A stretch of DNA of 64,000 nt from Girardinichthys multiradiatus. Taxonomy: Eukaryota > Chordata > Actinopteri > Cyprinodontiformes > Goodeidae. The notes below the pieces were generated by a model. The model was not told the origin of the DNA, did no database searches, and was given only the letters and a program-made list of their open reading frames with translations. A program made the position numbers and the translations under genes. The number at the start of each line of letters is the position of its first letter. Within the stretch, counting starts at the first letter, position 1. Positions 1 to 12,309 of this stretch are shown here, piece by piece. Where the stretch lies: contig NC_061798.1 in the NCBI RefSeq assembly GCF_021462225.1, positions 22,404,820 to 22,468,819 on the forward strand, given 5' to 3'.

Positions 1-2739
1 GTGACATCAGTGGGGAAAATCACAGAGCAGAGCATAGTTTAAGGGTAGATGCTGTGTTCAGTTCGAAAATGTAAGGATTTACAGTACATGCACCAATTTA
101 AAACAGCTTTGATAAAAATTTAGACCACCTAAAACATTCAGTCATGACATTTTAGCGGAGAGTTACATTTATAAATCATACATTTTGCTCTCTGACAATG
201 ATCATGCTCTCTAATCTACATCTAATCGCAGCCTGTGAGTACAACTGCATTCTCAGATTCCCACAAGACACCATGAGGGTGTTTGAAAAGGACTTACAGA
301 GTCACATAGGCATGCCCACATTGTCGGTCAAAGAAAAAATCCTCCAGATTTCCTTGTTTCTTGGAACCTGGGGACATGGAGCTTCTATGAAGAGAACAAG
401 CCGAGAAAATGAACTTTCCAGAAACAGCTGCATAAAAAAACAAGCACAAGGAAATAATGAATAGGTAAAAAATTGTTGTGGAAGAAATCATTTAAGGCAT
501 GTTCATGAAAAAAATACATGAATTTCCTTCACAATATAGTTCAATGTGGAATATCTGTGGAGTGTTAACTTATTTAGTCTCTATATGTAACAGTAAAATG
601 GATTTTATTTCAAAATATTCTTGTGTTAAATTCTGTTCACAAGGAAATTTAAAAAATGACTTTTATCATCTTCTATCACATTCTTTTCTGAGATTCTTTA
701 CTATTGTGGTATTAATATTATTATTCATACCAAAGAAATTGTAGAAGCATATTGCTTTAATATAGAAACTACAACGGCAGTAAACAGAGGTACCACAAAA
801 ACTTTTAAATTAGAAACTTTAAAAAGATGAAAATTAGCAGGAATTAAACATGAATGAATAAAATCACAACTAATACAAATTTTAAAGTATAGATATCTTA
901 CCTATAACTAATAGAAAACACCAGCTAAGCTTTTTCTTACAGTAAAGTATATAATAGAGCTTGTGTAAAATGGCATATGAGTGAGATATTCGTCACTAAA
1001 TCTGCTGCCACACAGTTTTTCTTTATTTTTATCTTGCTGAGCATGGTGGTCTAAAAACATTTTTATGTTGTCTTAAGTTTGGATAGATAAAGTGCATTTT
1101 GTGAGAAATCTACTTCTGCGATGAATTTAAATGTTTGTATTATTTATGATGTACCGCTGTTACATAGAGTATATTGGGTGTATTTGGATGAATGACAAAA
1201 GACTTTCAGGACATATTTATGCTGTGAATTTCTATTTTTAATGAATGAATAAATGTTCAATGCTTAATTCACAGCATATGCATGACTATAAGTGCTCAAA
1301 CAATTATAAAACTACTCAAAAGACAGATTCAATTCTACTGTCATCACTCTTCAAGCATTTGGAATGCTGAAAAGCAAACAAATCTTTTATCAGTGTAGAC
1401 AGAGTGTCTGCAATGTGTAGTATGAGATTAAAAAGTTATGACTGAGTCAATCGTACCACATTTTATGCAGCATTTAAATAAATGTAAAATTTTTTTTAAT
1501 TGTCCAAAACTATCAGTGAAAGTTTGTCTTAGCTACAATGAAATTACATACAGTATTGCACAGTATCAGATTAGAAAATCGATGCTGCAGCGCTCCCTAC
1601 CTAAAAATAAAAGCATATATTTCTACACATTAGAAATGCAAGGCAGATACTGCATGCAGTAATGCGACAAGGGGGGTTAGCAACGTGTATAGAGGCAAAG
1701 AGTTACTACCACACTTTTTATTCTGCAGTCGACAAAGAAAGAAAATAAGATTTAAATGAATCCTTACAGTATGTTTTATATAGGCATAACATTAAAATAC
1801 TTTTTCACTGGATCTTTTTTATTATGCTCATTTTAATGTGTGGTTTCTTTCTTTGTACTGTATAAGTCAGCTGGTTTAACTTCCTCCAAGGATAAATTAC
1901 TTGCTTGTGTACAGGAATGCAGTTATTGTACAAATTGTTCCTGTCACTTCTGCTTTTGGTTTTATTTTGTGGGAGCCAAAGACGCCTCAGAGCTGTCTGT
2001 GTGAGCACTGAGGAATGTGTTGTACGGACATATGGATGTGGTTGATCTGTAGACAGACTGTGAGCAAGGCGCACATGCATAAACGTATGAATAAATGCAC
2101 AAAACCACATACATACATACACCAAATCTCCTTTTTGGAACACAGAATGTCCAGGGTTTTTTTATACTTCACAATGAAAGACCTATTTGATTAAAGATTT
2201 AGAGCTTAAAGCTGAGGGTTGCTAAAAATGAAAAGCGCTAATGGAAGAAGGCAGGCTTTTATCTTATATTTTCACTCATTTATATTAATGCCTTTGTATT
2301 GAAGCCTGGGCTGGCATTTATATTTTACACCTTAACAAAAGAAGCAGATGGTAAACTGGTTTGTTAGCACTCAGAGAGTAATGACTTTTGTTGGTGTTAA
2401 TTTTAGAAAAGTTAGGGTTACCTCAAATATAAGTATACAATCATTAAGACATAACAGCCTAAAGTCACAAAGTTCAACACCAAATTTTTAGTAACAGTAA
2501 AAAAACAGGTTAGCTTTAGGACTTTGATTACAGGACAAATCCCTACCACCTGAGCCATCGTTATCCCAAATACCTGAAATGCTCTGAAATGTAAAATGCA
2601 TTATTACTGGAGTTTGCTCTAACAAAAATTCCAGATGAAGCAGTTCAACAGATGGAACAGATTAATCTTTATGTTATATAAATTTAAAAAACCTGCACCT
2701 AATCATAGCAATGCAAGTTTTGCATGTTTGTATAGAAGA
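1..2739. other. No recognised gene or repeat
   Basis: AT-rich sequence with many short runs of A and T. The short open frames here lack codon bias, recognisable domains or plausible splice sites. I see no transposon end or tRNA-like promoter, so this is probably intergenic or intronic DNA. Confidence 0.5.
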
Positions 2740-2757
2740 ACAATTAGTTCATGTGCA

Positions 2758-2760
<3 letters not shown>

Positions 2761-2799
<39 letters not shown>

Positions 2800-2808
2800 A
2801 GTGTGTGT
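2761..2808. repeat. GT dinucleotide microsatellite
   Basis: Seventeen uninterrupted GT units (2761-2794) followed by an imperfect GT tail. It lies at the same place within an LTR-like repeat as the TG tract at 32764, so the microsatellite was probably seeded by the repeat itself. Confidence 0.95.
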
Positions 2809-3198
2809 CCTGCTGAACAGATCTCCACCAGTGGGCATTCTGCAGCTCATCTGACACCTGACTGCAATCTTCTCATCACCTTCTGCAGTTAAACAGGAGC
2901 TGCTGGACAACTGCCTTCCACCTGAGGATCAACCTGTGTAGTAGAATCAAGAAGCTCTTTGAGTTACTTTTTCTAGTATTATTATCCTTTCCTTGTGTTA
3001 ACATGGGTTACTCACTCCCTCTTGCCCTCATGGCCTTACAGATTCAAGCCACTGTTAGATTGTTATTCACATCTAGATCATTCAAGCCGTTACCTCCTCT
3101 GACAGATCTTCATCCTGGAAATTTTCACCTGGTCAACGGTTTTCCCATGCAGCTCCGCTCATCTGTTTTTGCCAGCCCCCAACCAGAATCTCTTAGAC

Positions 3199-3382
3199 TG
3201 TGTTTTTCAACATTGGTCCTTGGGGCACACTGTCCCGCATGTTTTAGAAGTTTCCCTGCTTCACCACACTTGGTTTCTATTGATGGCTGATTAAAAGGCT
3301 TTTGCTTAACTGCAGTCACCTGAATCAGGTGTGTTAGGGTTAGGGTTAGGGTTACCTTGAGGATCAGGGCTGAAAAACACTG
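3199..3382. mobile_element. hAT-derived miniature element (MITE)
   Basis: The ends are inverted: GTGTTTTTCAAC near 3200 and a complementary TGAAAAACACTG ending at 3382. The inner part contains CCTGCATGTTTTAGAAGTTTCCCTG and CACCTGAATCAGGTGTGTT-type blocks that I recognise from abundant non-autonomous hAT elements of teleosts. It carries no coding capacity and would need a hAT transposase in trans. A clear 8-bp target duplication was not found. The right half has lost its expected complementary segment and holds telomere-type repeats instead. Confidence 0.6.
3334..3353 (+). repeat. Short interstitial telomeric array
   Basis: Three TTAGGG units plus a partial fourth in tandem, the vertebrate telomere motif, inside the hAT miniature element. 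The array is far too short to be a chromosome end. It may come from slippage of a GTGTTAGGG-like start or from telomerase-type break repair. Confidence 0.85.
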
Positions 3383-3480
3383 AAGACAATCAACCACTCA
3401 TCCTGCAGTATTCGTAGCTTCTCCTCGTTCCATCTAAAGCCTCCTTTGTTCTCCGTACACACTAATGGGTTGGGATTCTT

Positions 3481-3829
3481 TGGACCCAAAAATTCAGCCA
3501 ACACTTAATGAGGCAATTAACAGTCTTTATTTTATAACAGGAATATTGCAGCTTTGGATACAGCATCGCAGGACCCATGTGCAGATCTGAAGCAGAGAGA
3601 GGTCAGTAAGTGACTGAGATGTGACAGATTTACACAATATTATTCAGATCGGGATTGACCAACCTGCCATAGGTTATTCCAGAAGTAAAGGGGAAAAAAC
3701 CAGGGGAGTCCTGTGAGCAAATGATCCACAGAAGCCTGTAGACTGGCCAGTAAAACTTTGCAAATGAGTGACTGTACTCAGGTGGGTGACACTGGATGAA
3801 GAGAAACAGATATGGTTAAAACTTCTGCC
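3481..3829. other. Unclassified sequence
   Basis: Nothing recognised. Purine-rich stretches look like decayed repeat, but no ends could be defined. Confidence 0.35.
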
Positions 3830-4331
3830 TGTCAAGTGCGGCGTGGTGGAGGACCCCAGAATGCAGATGAGCAGGAAGCATCGGTGGTGAGTAAACTCAT
3901 TAAATTAAGAAAACTCACTTCAGAAGGTGGCAGCAAAAACAGGTATGGACAGACAGGCAAGACAGGCTTGGCATGAACAAAGGACATGACATGAAGAGAG
4001 ATGACGTGATCCAAAATGTTTCTGTGAAGAATGAACAGGATGAGGGTGTATATGAATGGCAAGACATAAGTGAAAAACAAAACTGATTAACATAGTGCAG
4101 GTGGGCCAAATGAAGCTGATTGCTTAACAGACAGGAGAGAACAAAACGTGACTGGAGCAAAACAGACATTCAAGGATACAAACTAATCTGGAAAACATAA
4201 GAGTACAGAACACAATAAGAAACCAAAGCACAGCCTGGAAAATAATAAACAGAAACAAGATCCAAAATGTAAACTAGAAATAAGAATATCTTGAACCCAA
4301 ACAAAGACCCAAACACCCTCAAATCATGACA
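3830..4331 (-). mobile_element. Solo-LTR-like repeat, reverse orientation
   Basis: Read on the minus strand, the unit starts TGTCATGATTTGAGGG at 4331 and ends CACTTGACA at 3830, giving TG...CA ends within a TGTCA/TGACA pair. The flanks CTGCC (3825-3829) and CTCCC (4332-4336) match at four of five bases, as an aged 5-bp target duplication would. The inner order, with a TATACACC box mid-unit and a terminal TCTGCATTCTGGGGTCCTCC block, fits an LTR (U3, TATA, R/U5). No internal coding region flanks it, so it would be a solo LTR. A palindromic DNA transposon is the alternative. Confidence 0.45.
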
Positions 4332-5273
4332 CTCCCACCATTCACCAACAGGGTAAGTGTGGTCAAAGGAAATGGTCCAGGTTCAGTTTAAATGGGGTCC
4401 ACTGCTTGACAGGTTCAAAAAGCCAGCAGGCAGAGTGAAGTCAGAAGACAGGAGAGGGTCAAAAACTATTAAATCAGAGTCTGTAAGAAATAACAAAGCC
4501 AGGGGAGAAATATGATTGAGTTCCTAATGACTTGGCTTGACTTAAAAATGCTGGATTTCATCTGTATGAAACTTTAGATAATATCACACCTGTGCTGTGG
4601 CTGGAAGGGTCTTTCATCCTGGAGAACACAGGTGGAGATAATTACACAGGTACCAGTGAGGATGGTTAGGTGATCAAGTAGTCATGGGTAAAGAGTGCAG
4701 TGAAATATTGTTAGACCCATAGCATAAGTATGCTATGAGGCTCAAGATATGGAAAACCATTCATTGAAACAGTCGAGGCATGGCATGAAAACAGTCCAGA
4801 AACATGAATAATGCCAATAGTTGCACGTTTTCAAATTGCAAATAAACCTCTTACCATTTTGCATCCAGTGTTTTAGGTAATCTCTGCCTGTAGATCATTA
4901 AGCTAAAGATGGAAACATTTCCTGTTGCTTGTTGGACATATTACCTGGAACTGGTAATATGATATGGTAATTTGTCTGAGTTTTGTTCTGACACCAAGAA
5001 CCGACATTTGAGGGACCCCTTTGTCAAGACAGGCTATACTGGGTGTGGTATCTACAAACATAAAAAGGTAACAGCCCCAGTAGAGATTTGTGAATAATAA
5101 TCATCCAGTGAGTAGGTCTACAAACATATAAAGAAGAGAATTTAGCAGCAGCATATAGAGAACAGTGATGTACACAATTTCCACAGCCTGTAATAAAACT
5201 CAAAGCACAGTAGTAGAGTGTATCCAACCTCCTGAGGTACAGGTCAAGTGAATTCATAAAAAGCAAATTACCC
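4332..5273. other. Unclassified sequence
   Basis: Purine-rich DNA with no open frame of note. 4332-4700 has the texture of decayed repeat (several CAGG/GACAGG motifs), but I could not define a family or ends. Confidence 0.35.
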
Positions 5274-5460
5274 AGATAGCAAAATATGAGTGAATCAACG
5301 TTGAAATATGGTTAGGCAGAAATATTGAATCCATGTTGAAGCCTGACATTTAAATTATACAAAAAGTGATCAGTGACTTACATGTTGAATCAACGTTAGG
5401 TTTTCAACCATAACTGATACTATACCAATGTTGATTCAGCCATCATCTAAATGGTATAAA
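5274..5460. repeat. GTTGAATCAACGTT-type dispersed repeat
   Basis: Several variants of TTGAATCAACGTT and its complement alternate here, after a CCCAGATAGCAA start. This matches a common teleost repeat whose ends read CCCAGATAGCAA and whose core is made of inverted GTTGAATCAACGTT units. No coding capacity. Boundaries are approximate. Confidence 0.5.
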
Positions 5461-5659
5461 TAACAGGCAAAATAGGTTGCAAAAATCATGTTTCCTTACC
5501 TGAAGTGAAAAAAATTATTGCTTCCTGAAACAGAATCCTAACTTAAGTCTCAATCTAGCGAGAAGTTTCTCATAAGTCCAGCTAGGAAAATTCAGAGGCT
5601 GCATAGAACTAAAAAAGAACTGCCTATCTCTTACTTCATCTTGATAATAGTTTTAACAG

Positions 5660-6075
5660 GGTTTTTGATCATCTATCAAAAGATATTAAAACAATATAAA
5701 AAATAGTCTCGATAAACAAATCATGTGTTTTTATTTACATTTTTCATTTAAACATTACATTGCCATTTAAATGGCATATCAAAATTCATTCATGTCCTTC
5801 TCAATAACAAGTGAAATCATCTTTATGGCATTGTGTCAATCAAATACTTCTTATAAGTGATGACCAGCTGTTTCCATGTTTCCACTGGTATTTGGATGAT
5901 TTATCCTTGATGATGAGCTCCAAGGGCTTAAGGGTGGAGAGCCTCCTTGCTATTACCCTTATCTTTAGCTCCATCCACAGATTCTCTATCAGATTAAAGT
6001 CCTGACAAAAAGAAAAAAAGAAGATTCAAGTCCTGTCTCTGGCTGGGCCTCTCCAAAATGTGTATAGTACTTCCA
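5660..6075 (-). mobile_element. Tc1-like transposon relic, 3' part
   Basis: Plus-strand text near 5970-6060 reads CCACAGATTCTCTAT, then AAAGTCCTG, then GCTGGGCCTCTCC. This is the reverse complement of the codons for the PDLNPIENLW block that holds the catalytic Glu of Tc1 transposases. Upstream, GAGCTCCAAGGGCTTAAGGGTGGAGAGCCTCCTTGCTATTACCC corresponds to the transposase C-terminal part. The reading frame is destroyed. The same family appears at 42489-42675 and 55925-56312, where the text aligns in the opposite orientation. Confidence 0.65.
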
Positions 6076-6874
6076 GTTAGAAGAAACATGTTAGCAAAAT
6101 TAAAAGATTACTTTAAACCTACATCTGTTAAGGGAATGAATAAATTTGCACTAAACTCTATCTGTCAACAAGTTCAGAGCCAATCAGAGGTGACCATTCC
6201 TCATTTTCTGTCTTTGATTGACTCTGAACTTATTATTTTTCAATGAGTGTTAGCAGCAACAAAGGGAAAAAGGAGAAAAGATGTGAAATGTTGTTTTGAC
6301 TTGTCTAACCAAGAAAGAAATAGATTCTTAAGGTGCTTCCACTGAGGGTTTTTTCTTAGGAACTTTTGGTTGCTTTGTTTTTTGCTTGCTTTTTATCTAT
6401 AGGGATCATTGGTCGAATTCAGTGATGGAGACACAAGGAGAATTTCTCATGGAGCTCTCAAACTTCCCCAATTCTAGCTAAACGCAAAATTCTGTTTCTG
6501 AGCACTTAAAGTAAACTTGTTGAGCATTTTTACACCTCTTTGTGTCTGCATGAGAAACTTGTATACATTGTAACTACATCGTCAGACAAACGCATTCCTG
6601 TTGCTATGCAAACTGAATGTATTCTGCCTTCGAAATATCTCACAATGTCTCTGGAACCATTACTTATTTTTCAGAAAACAGCACACTCTGTTCAGTTTTA
6701 GTATTAAAATCTGTAGTTTCAGTTTTGGGAAATGAACCGAGGAGCCGTGAGTCACTGCAAATTTTTGACAAGATACATGTGGTACCCACGATCCACTCTG
6801 TTACACAAAGCTACATTTATGTTGGTTGGATGGGAAGTCAGCAATAACTAAACAACTGTTTCATGTGAAAGTAA
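6076..6874. other. No recognised feature
   Basis: AT-rich unclassified DNA. Open frames are short and show no recognisable domain. Confidence 0.4.
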
Positions 6875-7160
6875 GGTCCCTCTCTCCAGCAGTCATTGAG
6901 TGGCAGGCGGGGTACACCCTGGCCAGGTCCATTACACGGCAACACTGAAACACACAAGAAAAGCAGCCATCCATACTCTTACTCTTAAGGGCAATCTAGA
7001 GTAGCCAATTTATCCAACAGCCATGTTTTTGGACTGTGAAGCTTTAGTACACAGTGAGAACCCATGCATGTCAGGAAAGAACACGCAAACGTCATGCAAA
7101 AAGACGACCCAGGACCTACTTGCTGCAAGGCAAGGCAGCAGTGTTTACCACTTTGCCCTG
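6875..7160 (-). mobile_element. tRNA-derived SINE (V-SINE/DANA type), reverse
   Basis: On the minus strand it begins near 7160 with GGTAAACACTGCTGCCTTGCCTTGCAGCAAG, the tRNA-like head. It then runs through TCCTGGGTCGTC, a conserved central part with TCCAAAAACATGGC and GGTGTACCCCGCCTGCC, to a 3' region near 6875. These blocks occur in the same order in the forward copy at 41250-41598. The copy is diverged, with small gaps and no clear tail. Such SINEs are transcribed by RNA polymerase III and moved by LINE machinery. Confidence 0.75.
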
Positions 7161-9224
7161 CTCAAATGTATTCCATAACACTCCATTTTGAAAACGTAAA
7201 CATATATAATAAAAGATAGGAAGTGCTTTGTGTTTATAGCTGGCCTCTGATGGGGTCTTGAAGAGGTATTCTGCTCTATTATTAAAAGATACATTGTGAT
7301 TTCTGAAGAAAACCTACTTTAGGCTTTATAATCAGCTGAGAATGATCAGTAACAAAGACATAGTTTGGATTTTTCTTACAATATTTCTTTATTGCTGCAC
7401 TTGCTAAGATATTCACACATAACACTTAGCAAGATTAAAGTGATTGTTCAAAATGGTAAACTCTCAGATGATGTATTGTGCAGAGAAACTCTCTCAACTG
7501 CTTCATTTCCCTATTTCCCTCTACAATGGCTAGAAGTGATGGCGGAGGTGCCGACATCTTCCTCATTCTGCAGGCAGCAAGGAAAGATATTACAGAAGAT
7601 ATGATGCCAGTAGGAAGCCCACAAAAACTTATCCGCTATGCTGTAAGGTTATGCTTGCATTCACTCTGAATTGTAGTGTTTCGAATATAGCAAAATCCAG
7701 TGATGTCCAAATAGTTGGGAATTAAGGGGGACTTCCTGCTAAACTGCTTTATCTGCATGAGAACCACAGTATGCTTTAGTAAAATTGTAAGTATTATACT
7801 TGAACAAGTTGTTTTTATTAAAATACCTTGTTTACAATAACTTGTCCAGCTTTCTACACCTTTTACTTTATATACTGATTATTCACTCATTACATCACTC
7901 AGAAGTGTGCATTCTTTTGTTTGTCTCATTTTAATTCACAGCCACAAAAGAGAAGAAAGTAGAGCAAAACAGCCAGCAAGCAGATGACTACAGAAGAAAG
8001 AACTGTGGAAAGGCAAAAAAAGGAAAAAAAAATCAAAGCACTTTCATATCAAGACATCAAACATGCAATGAAACAACATGCCACAGCTCACTTTAATTGA
8101 CACTTTGACAACCTAAAACTTCAAATGGAAAGAGAGGAATACAGCAAAAGAGGATGGATGGACAGGGAGAGGAAAGGAGAATATGGAATGACAGAGAGAT
8201 TAGCTTAATCTAACAACATGGGGAATGATAGTAGGGCTTAATTTTTTCTCACAGATGGGACTTGCATAAGATTGTGCGCTATGCAATATTAATAATTAAA
8301 AAACACAACCTCATTTTTTTCCCCTGTCCTCATTTCATGGCGCTTCAGTCTTATTAAGCCAAAGGTCAAAGGTGAACCCTGTTTACACTGGTCCAGCTAG
8401 CAACAGCCAGGGATGTGTTTTTAAGAGTCACACACCTGAGAGACGTTTTCACTTTTCAGCCAAACCTATGAACATCTTCAGAGCCAGCATGCTCAATGAG
8501 CAAAATAACTGGTTTACACATCTGGTATGCTCCTTTGTATGTCTCCAGTCTGGAATGACCTCACTGATGCTATACAACATGTTTACAAAGTGAGACATAA
8601 CTTAGATATGAAATGACCCAAAATTGTTTTGTATTGTCTTGCAGTAAATAAGCTTCTAAACTGAAGAGAAGAGTATTTGTTCCAATTAATATTTATTTTT
8701 TCATCTTCTCGGAATCTTCCCATCAGTTGGTGTACTTATGTAATACATTATTGTTACACTGATGGTTTTATGTGTTTAATATCATGAATAAATGTATAAT
8801 ATCGTCTCTAGTGATTGATGCATCTCATCTACTCTGCCTATGACACTGCACTGATGCTGGTTATCATCATCACATGTTAACATTTATCTATTTTCATTCA
8901 ATGCACATAGAGATGTCATGACTTTTGTGTTGTTTGTGAATTATTTTGAATATTAATAAGGTATCAAATTTACCTTATTAGAAATATAAATAGGCATTCA
9001 TGTTCAAGGAATAATAGTGCAAACAGGTTACCACCTGTTGATGTCAGAGTTTTTGGTTAAAGGTCCAGAGTGTTTGGTTAATGTGACGGTTAGAGCACTG
9101 CTGGAAGGCAGCTGGTAAGTGTTGGAGGGCGGACAGGTTGGCTTGAGGGCTTGGGTGGGTGGAGGAGTTCTGCTCATTGTGGAGGCGGTAGTCCCTGGGT
9201 TTATAGTTTATGGTTTTATTTCGA
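7161..9224. other. No recognised feature
   Basis: Mixed AT-rich DNA without recognisable genes, ends or repeats. 9050-9180 is locally G-rich on the plus strand (GGTTGGCTTGAGGGCTTGGGTGGGTGGAGG), but no family was recognised. Confidence 0.4.
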
Positions 9225-10215
9225 AGAACATTTAGCAGCTTAAGAGTCTGATAAGGGATTCAAAGAGTTTTCAAAAGATCTTGAAATCACCTATTCCACA
9301 GTACATAGAAGAAGTCTCCAAAGACTCTAAAATGTCATCATGGGACCTATAGCAGGCTCATACTACTGTTGACGTGAAAGTGCATGCCTGTACAATCAGA
9401 GAGAGAGACCAGTAAAGTTTAACTTTCATGGGAGCAGTACAAGAAGAAAATCTTACCTCTCTGAGAAAAACATCTCCCAGTTTGCCAGAATTTGAACAAA
9501 CACCAAAACCTTTGCATTAATATTCTTTGGACAGATTAGTCTAGAACTAGAACAAGTTTGACTGTACAAACTTACAGCATTCCAGGACATGAACCTCATA
9601 CCAACTGTGAAGCATGGAGGTTGCAGTGTCATGGTTTTTCAGGATGCTTTGCTACAAAGGAACCCGGCCAGTTCACAATTATAGTCCATCCTGAATTCCA
9701 CTGTGCATCTGTACACTAGAGGGTAATGTGAGAACATCTAAAGGAGAACTGGACACTGCATCATGAAAATGACCCCAAACAGACCAGTAAAACCACCAAG
9801 GACTAGATGAGAATTAGAAAATAGAATGTTCTGGGCAATGTCAACGACCTGATCCGTATTTAGATGCTGTGAGGTGACTTGAAACAGGCTGTATATGCAT
9901 TAAACCCTTCAAACATCTTACAGCTGAAAGCGGTAAACTTTCCTTAGATGGAGGTCAGAGATTGGGAGATAGCTACTAGAAGCTTCTCATTGATCTTACT
10001 TCAACTAAAGGGGTAAGACTGGCTATTAGGGAGTAGAATGTCCTAACGTTTTCTAAGAAAAGGTTTTGTTAATATCTTTTGTTTAATAAGCGAAAAGGGT
10101 CATATGTTTCTCTTTCTCCTTTAGAGATAAATAAAAAAAGATCCTTAAACATCCATACATGAACATTTCTTTTGAAAAAACTGAATATTTAATGGGGTGT
10201 CCAATTTTTGTAACC
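9225..10215 (+). mobile_element. Decayed near-full-length Tc1-like transposon
   Basis: Ordered blocks match a Tc1 element in the plus direction: GTACAATCAGAGAGAGA, CTCTGAGAAAAACATC, ATTCTTTGGACAGATTAG (region of the first catalytic Asp), CCTCATACCAACTGTGAAGCATGGAGG (PTVKHGG), CATCATGAAAATGACCCCAAACAGACC (second Asp region) and a 3' end GGGGTGTCCAATTTTTGTAACCTGAC near 10215. No frame is open across it. The third catalytic region is hard to find, so it is a dead, old copy. The 5' end is uncertain. Confidence 0.7.
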
Positions 10216-11277
10216 TGACCCAATGTCCTCAGAATTTTAGCAAAGAGCAGAGATTAGCAGATAACAACAAACCTTCTTGACGTGAGTAGTAGTCATACTC
10301 AGTAAGGCATTTGATCTGGCATAAAACAGATTGTTCTAGCAGGTCCAATTTGTGGCCGCTTCTCCCCACAATAGCTCATTGTGTAGAGAGATGGAGATGA
10401 TCTAATCACTGCTGTCCTTAGACGTTTGGGTGAAGAGATAAAAAGGAAACAGTATTATTTTTGTCGTCCCTCAGTTTTGATGTGAAAACACATGATGGCA
10501 CATCCTTATCGGACTTATCTTCCAAATTAGTAAGACCAAATGAAAATGAAGCAGATCAAACAAGATGAAGGAGTCATTTAATTGCATTACACACCCACAG
10601 TCCACTTCCTGCATTAAACAGTCCTGTTTGTCTGTCGGAATTGACATTTTGATGAGAAGCCAGATAACATCTCTCCTGTAGATGATAGATTTTATCACTC
10701 CGCATTTTCCTAGTTATGAATATATACATAATCCCTTCCCCTAAATACTTTTTAACCATCATACAAACCCAGCAATCTGCAATCCTGTAAAAAACGTACC
10801 TTGTTCTCTGCTGAAAGTTGAGAAGTGGGCAGCAAACTCAAAGACAAAGGCAAACACAGATAATGACTCATGCCATCTTTTGCGACACCAAAAAGAGAAA
10901 AAAAACAAGGCAGATTGTGAAATGCCACCTCGTGACTTTTTAGAGGAGCTAATCTATTCCATTTAATGTAGTTCAGAGGGGCTCGGGCTGCGCACTGAAG
11001 ACACAAGGCAGGATTAGTCGTCATACGGCGGTGGCAAGATGAAAGGAGATAAACCCCTTAGCCTCGTTCTTGGATGACTTTATATATTTATTTCCCTCAA
11101 GTCTCTTCCCAACGTTTGAAAAGGGATTTAGCAGCAAAGACACTTAAGTCTCTGGAATTTAATCTTTTTTTCCCTCTTTCAAATAAATTTTGTCTGTGTG
11201 AGCCGTTGTGTTTTATGAAGTTTTAACAGTAGTTCAGGCAGGCTGGAATGACAGAATGAAGGTTACTAACTATACAT
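10216..11277. other. No recognised feature
   Basis: Unclassified AT-rich DNA. The open frames on the minus strand show no domain and look fortuitous. Confidence 0.4.
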
Positions 11278-11735
11278 AGCCTTGCAAAAGTATCCACACC
11301 CCTTGAACTATATCACATTTTGTCTGTCACATATTTTATTTGGATTTTGCGTGTTAGACTAGGGGTGTCGAACTCAAGTCAGGGGCTGGTGTCCTTCAAC
11401 CTTCAGATGTGTCCCTGGTCCAGAACAAATGAATCAAACTGTCTCTGCAGCATTCAGTCAGGCTCTAGAGACCTGAAAACCACTGAATTTGATTCAGGTG
11501 AGTTGATGCAGAGGCACATCTGAAAGTTTCAGGAAACAGGCCTTGAAGTTTTCTCATACATGGTTTTCAGAATTTCTTACCTATAAAAATCTGATAATGG
11601 AGCATCCATTGGAATTTACTGCTCTGTGTTCTGATACACCCCAAATAAATATAGTTCAATCTAGTGGTCTAAAACATAACACCCCAGTAAAATACCTTAA
11701 ATTTTATGGTTGTAATATGTAAAAACAGGTAGAAA
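11278..11735. mobile_element. Tc1 internal-deletion derivative
   Basis: The left part starts GCCTTGCAAAAGTATCCACACCCCTTGAAC. The right part (about 11685-11735) reads CCAGTAAAATACCTTAAATTTTATGGTTGTAATATG, the complementary 3' arm of the same Tc1 family. Between them ACATGGTTTTCAGAATTTCTTACCTATAAAAATCTG matches the subterminal region. The transposase-coding middle is missing. A hAT miniature element sits inside the left arm. Confidence 0.55.
11362..11545. mobile_element. hAT-derived miniature element nested in Tc1 remnant
   Basis: It begins AGGGGTGTCGAACTCAAG and contains TTCAACCTTCAGATGTGTCCCTG, which pairs with CAGAGGCACATCTGAAAGTTTCAGG in the right half. The arrangement is a long imperfect palindrome typical of a very common teleost hAT MITE. 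The extreme right terminus appears lost after GGCCTTGAAG. Confidence 0.6.
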
Positions 11736-12309
11736 GTGGTACAAAAACTCTTGAATGGCGCTACAGTGTTTGCCATTGAAGCATTTATTTTGTTGATTTT
11801 AATTAGTTTTAGTATTATCAGCTGCTCTTTCTAACAATATAGAACTAGGAAATTTGGATTTTCTGGCTCAGAATGTGCTCCAGAACCTTAATGTCCAGCT
11901 TGTCCTTCTGATCCGTCTGTTCTTTGGTGTCTATTGACTCTACAGATCAGGGGAGCAACTACCTACTTTCGGAGTGGTATGAGAACACATTACAGGCGCA
12001 CCTAAACCCCACCCTCGAACTCAGACTTTTTATTTTTTTATGTTTATGTGTATAAATCTCACTAATTTGTGGACTTAGAAAATACAAGACTACTATTAAA
12101 GACTTCTATGTTATGTTACATATTGTTACATATGTTACAGATGATCAACTCAATCAAAAAGAATAGTGTAATAACATGTAACAGCAGTGACACCCAGGGC
12201 TCAATACATTTTTCTGTAGTGGACATATGAAATGATGACATCTGAACAACAGCTTGTATTCTGTATAAGAATATTAAAACTAAATTGTTACATGTCGTGC
12301 CTTTTGCAC
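11736..12309. other. Unclassified sequence beside hAT fragment
   Basis: No feature recognised. Because a hAT transposase fragment follows at 12310, part of this may be the decayed 3' region of that element. Confidence 0.35.

Larger units (their letters stand above)
2740..3480 (+). mobile_element. LTR-like dispersed repeat, decayed
   Basis: A GT microsatellite is followed by an AGATCT block, a GTGGGC block, GCAGCTCATCTG, CACCTG, GCAATCTTC, then TTAAACAGGAGCTGCTGGA. The same landmarks occur in the same order at 32753-33468 in this window, so the two are copies of one family. The order (possible U3 with simple repeat, TTAAA promoter-like box, C/T-rich downstream part) resembles teleost LTR units seen as solo LTRs. 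Both ends are unclear and a hAT miniature element has inserted at 3199-3382. Family membership is reasonable; the LTR interpretation is inferred. Confidence 0.4.
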
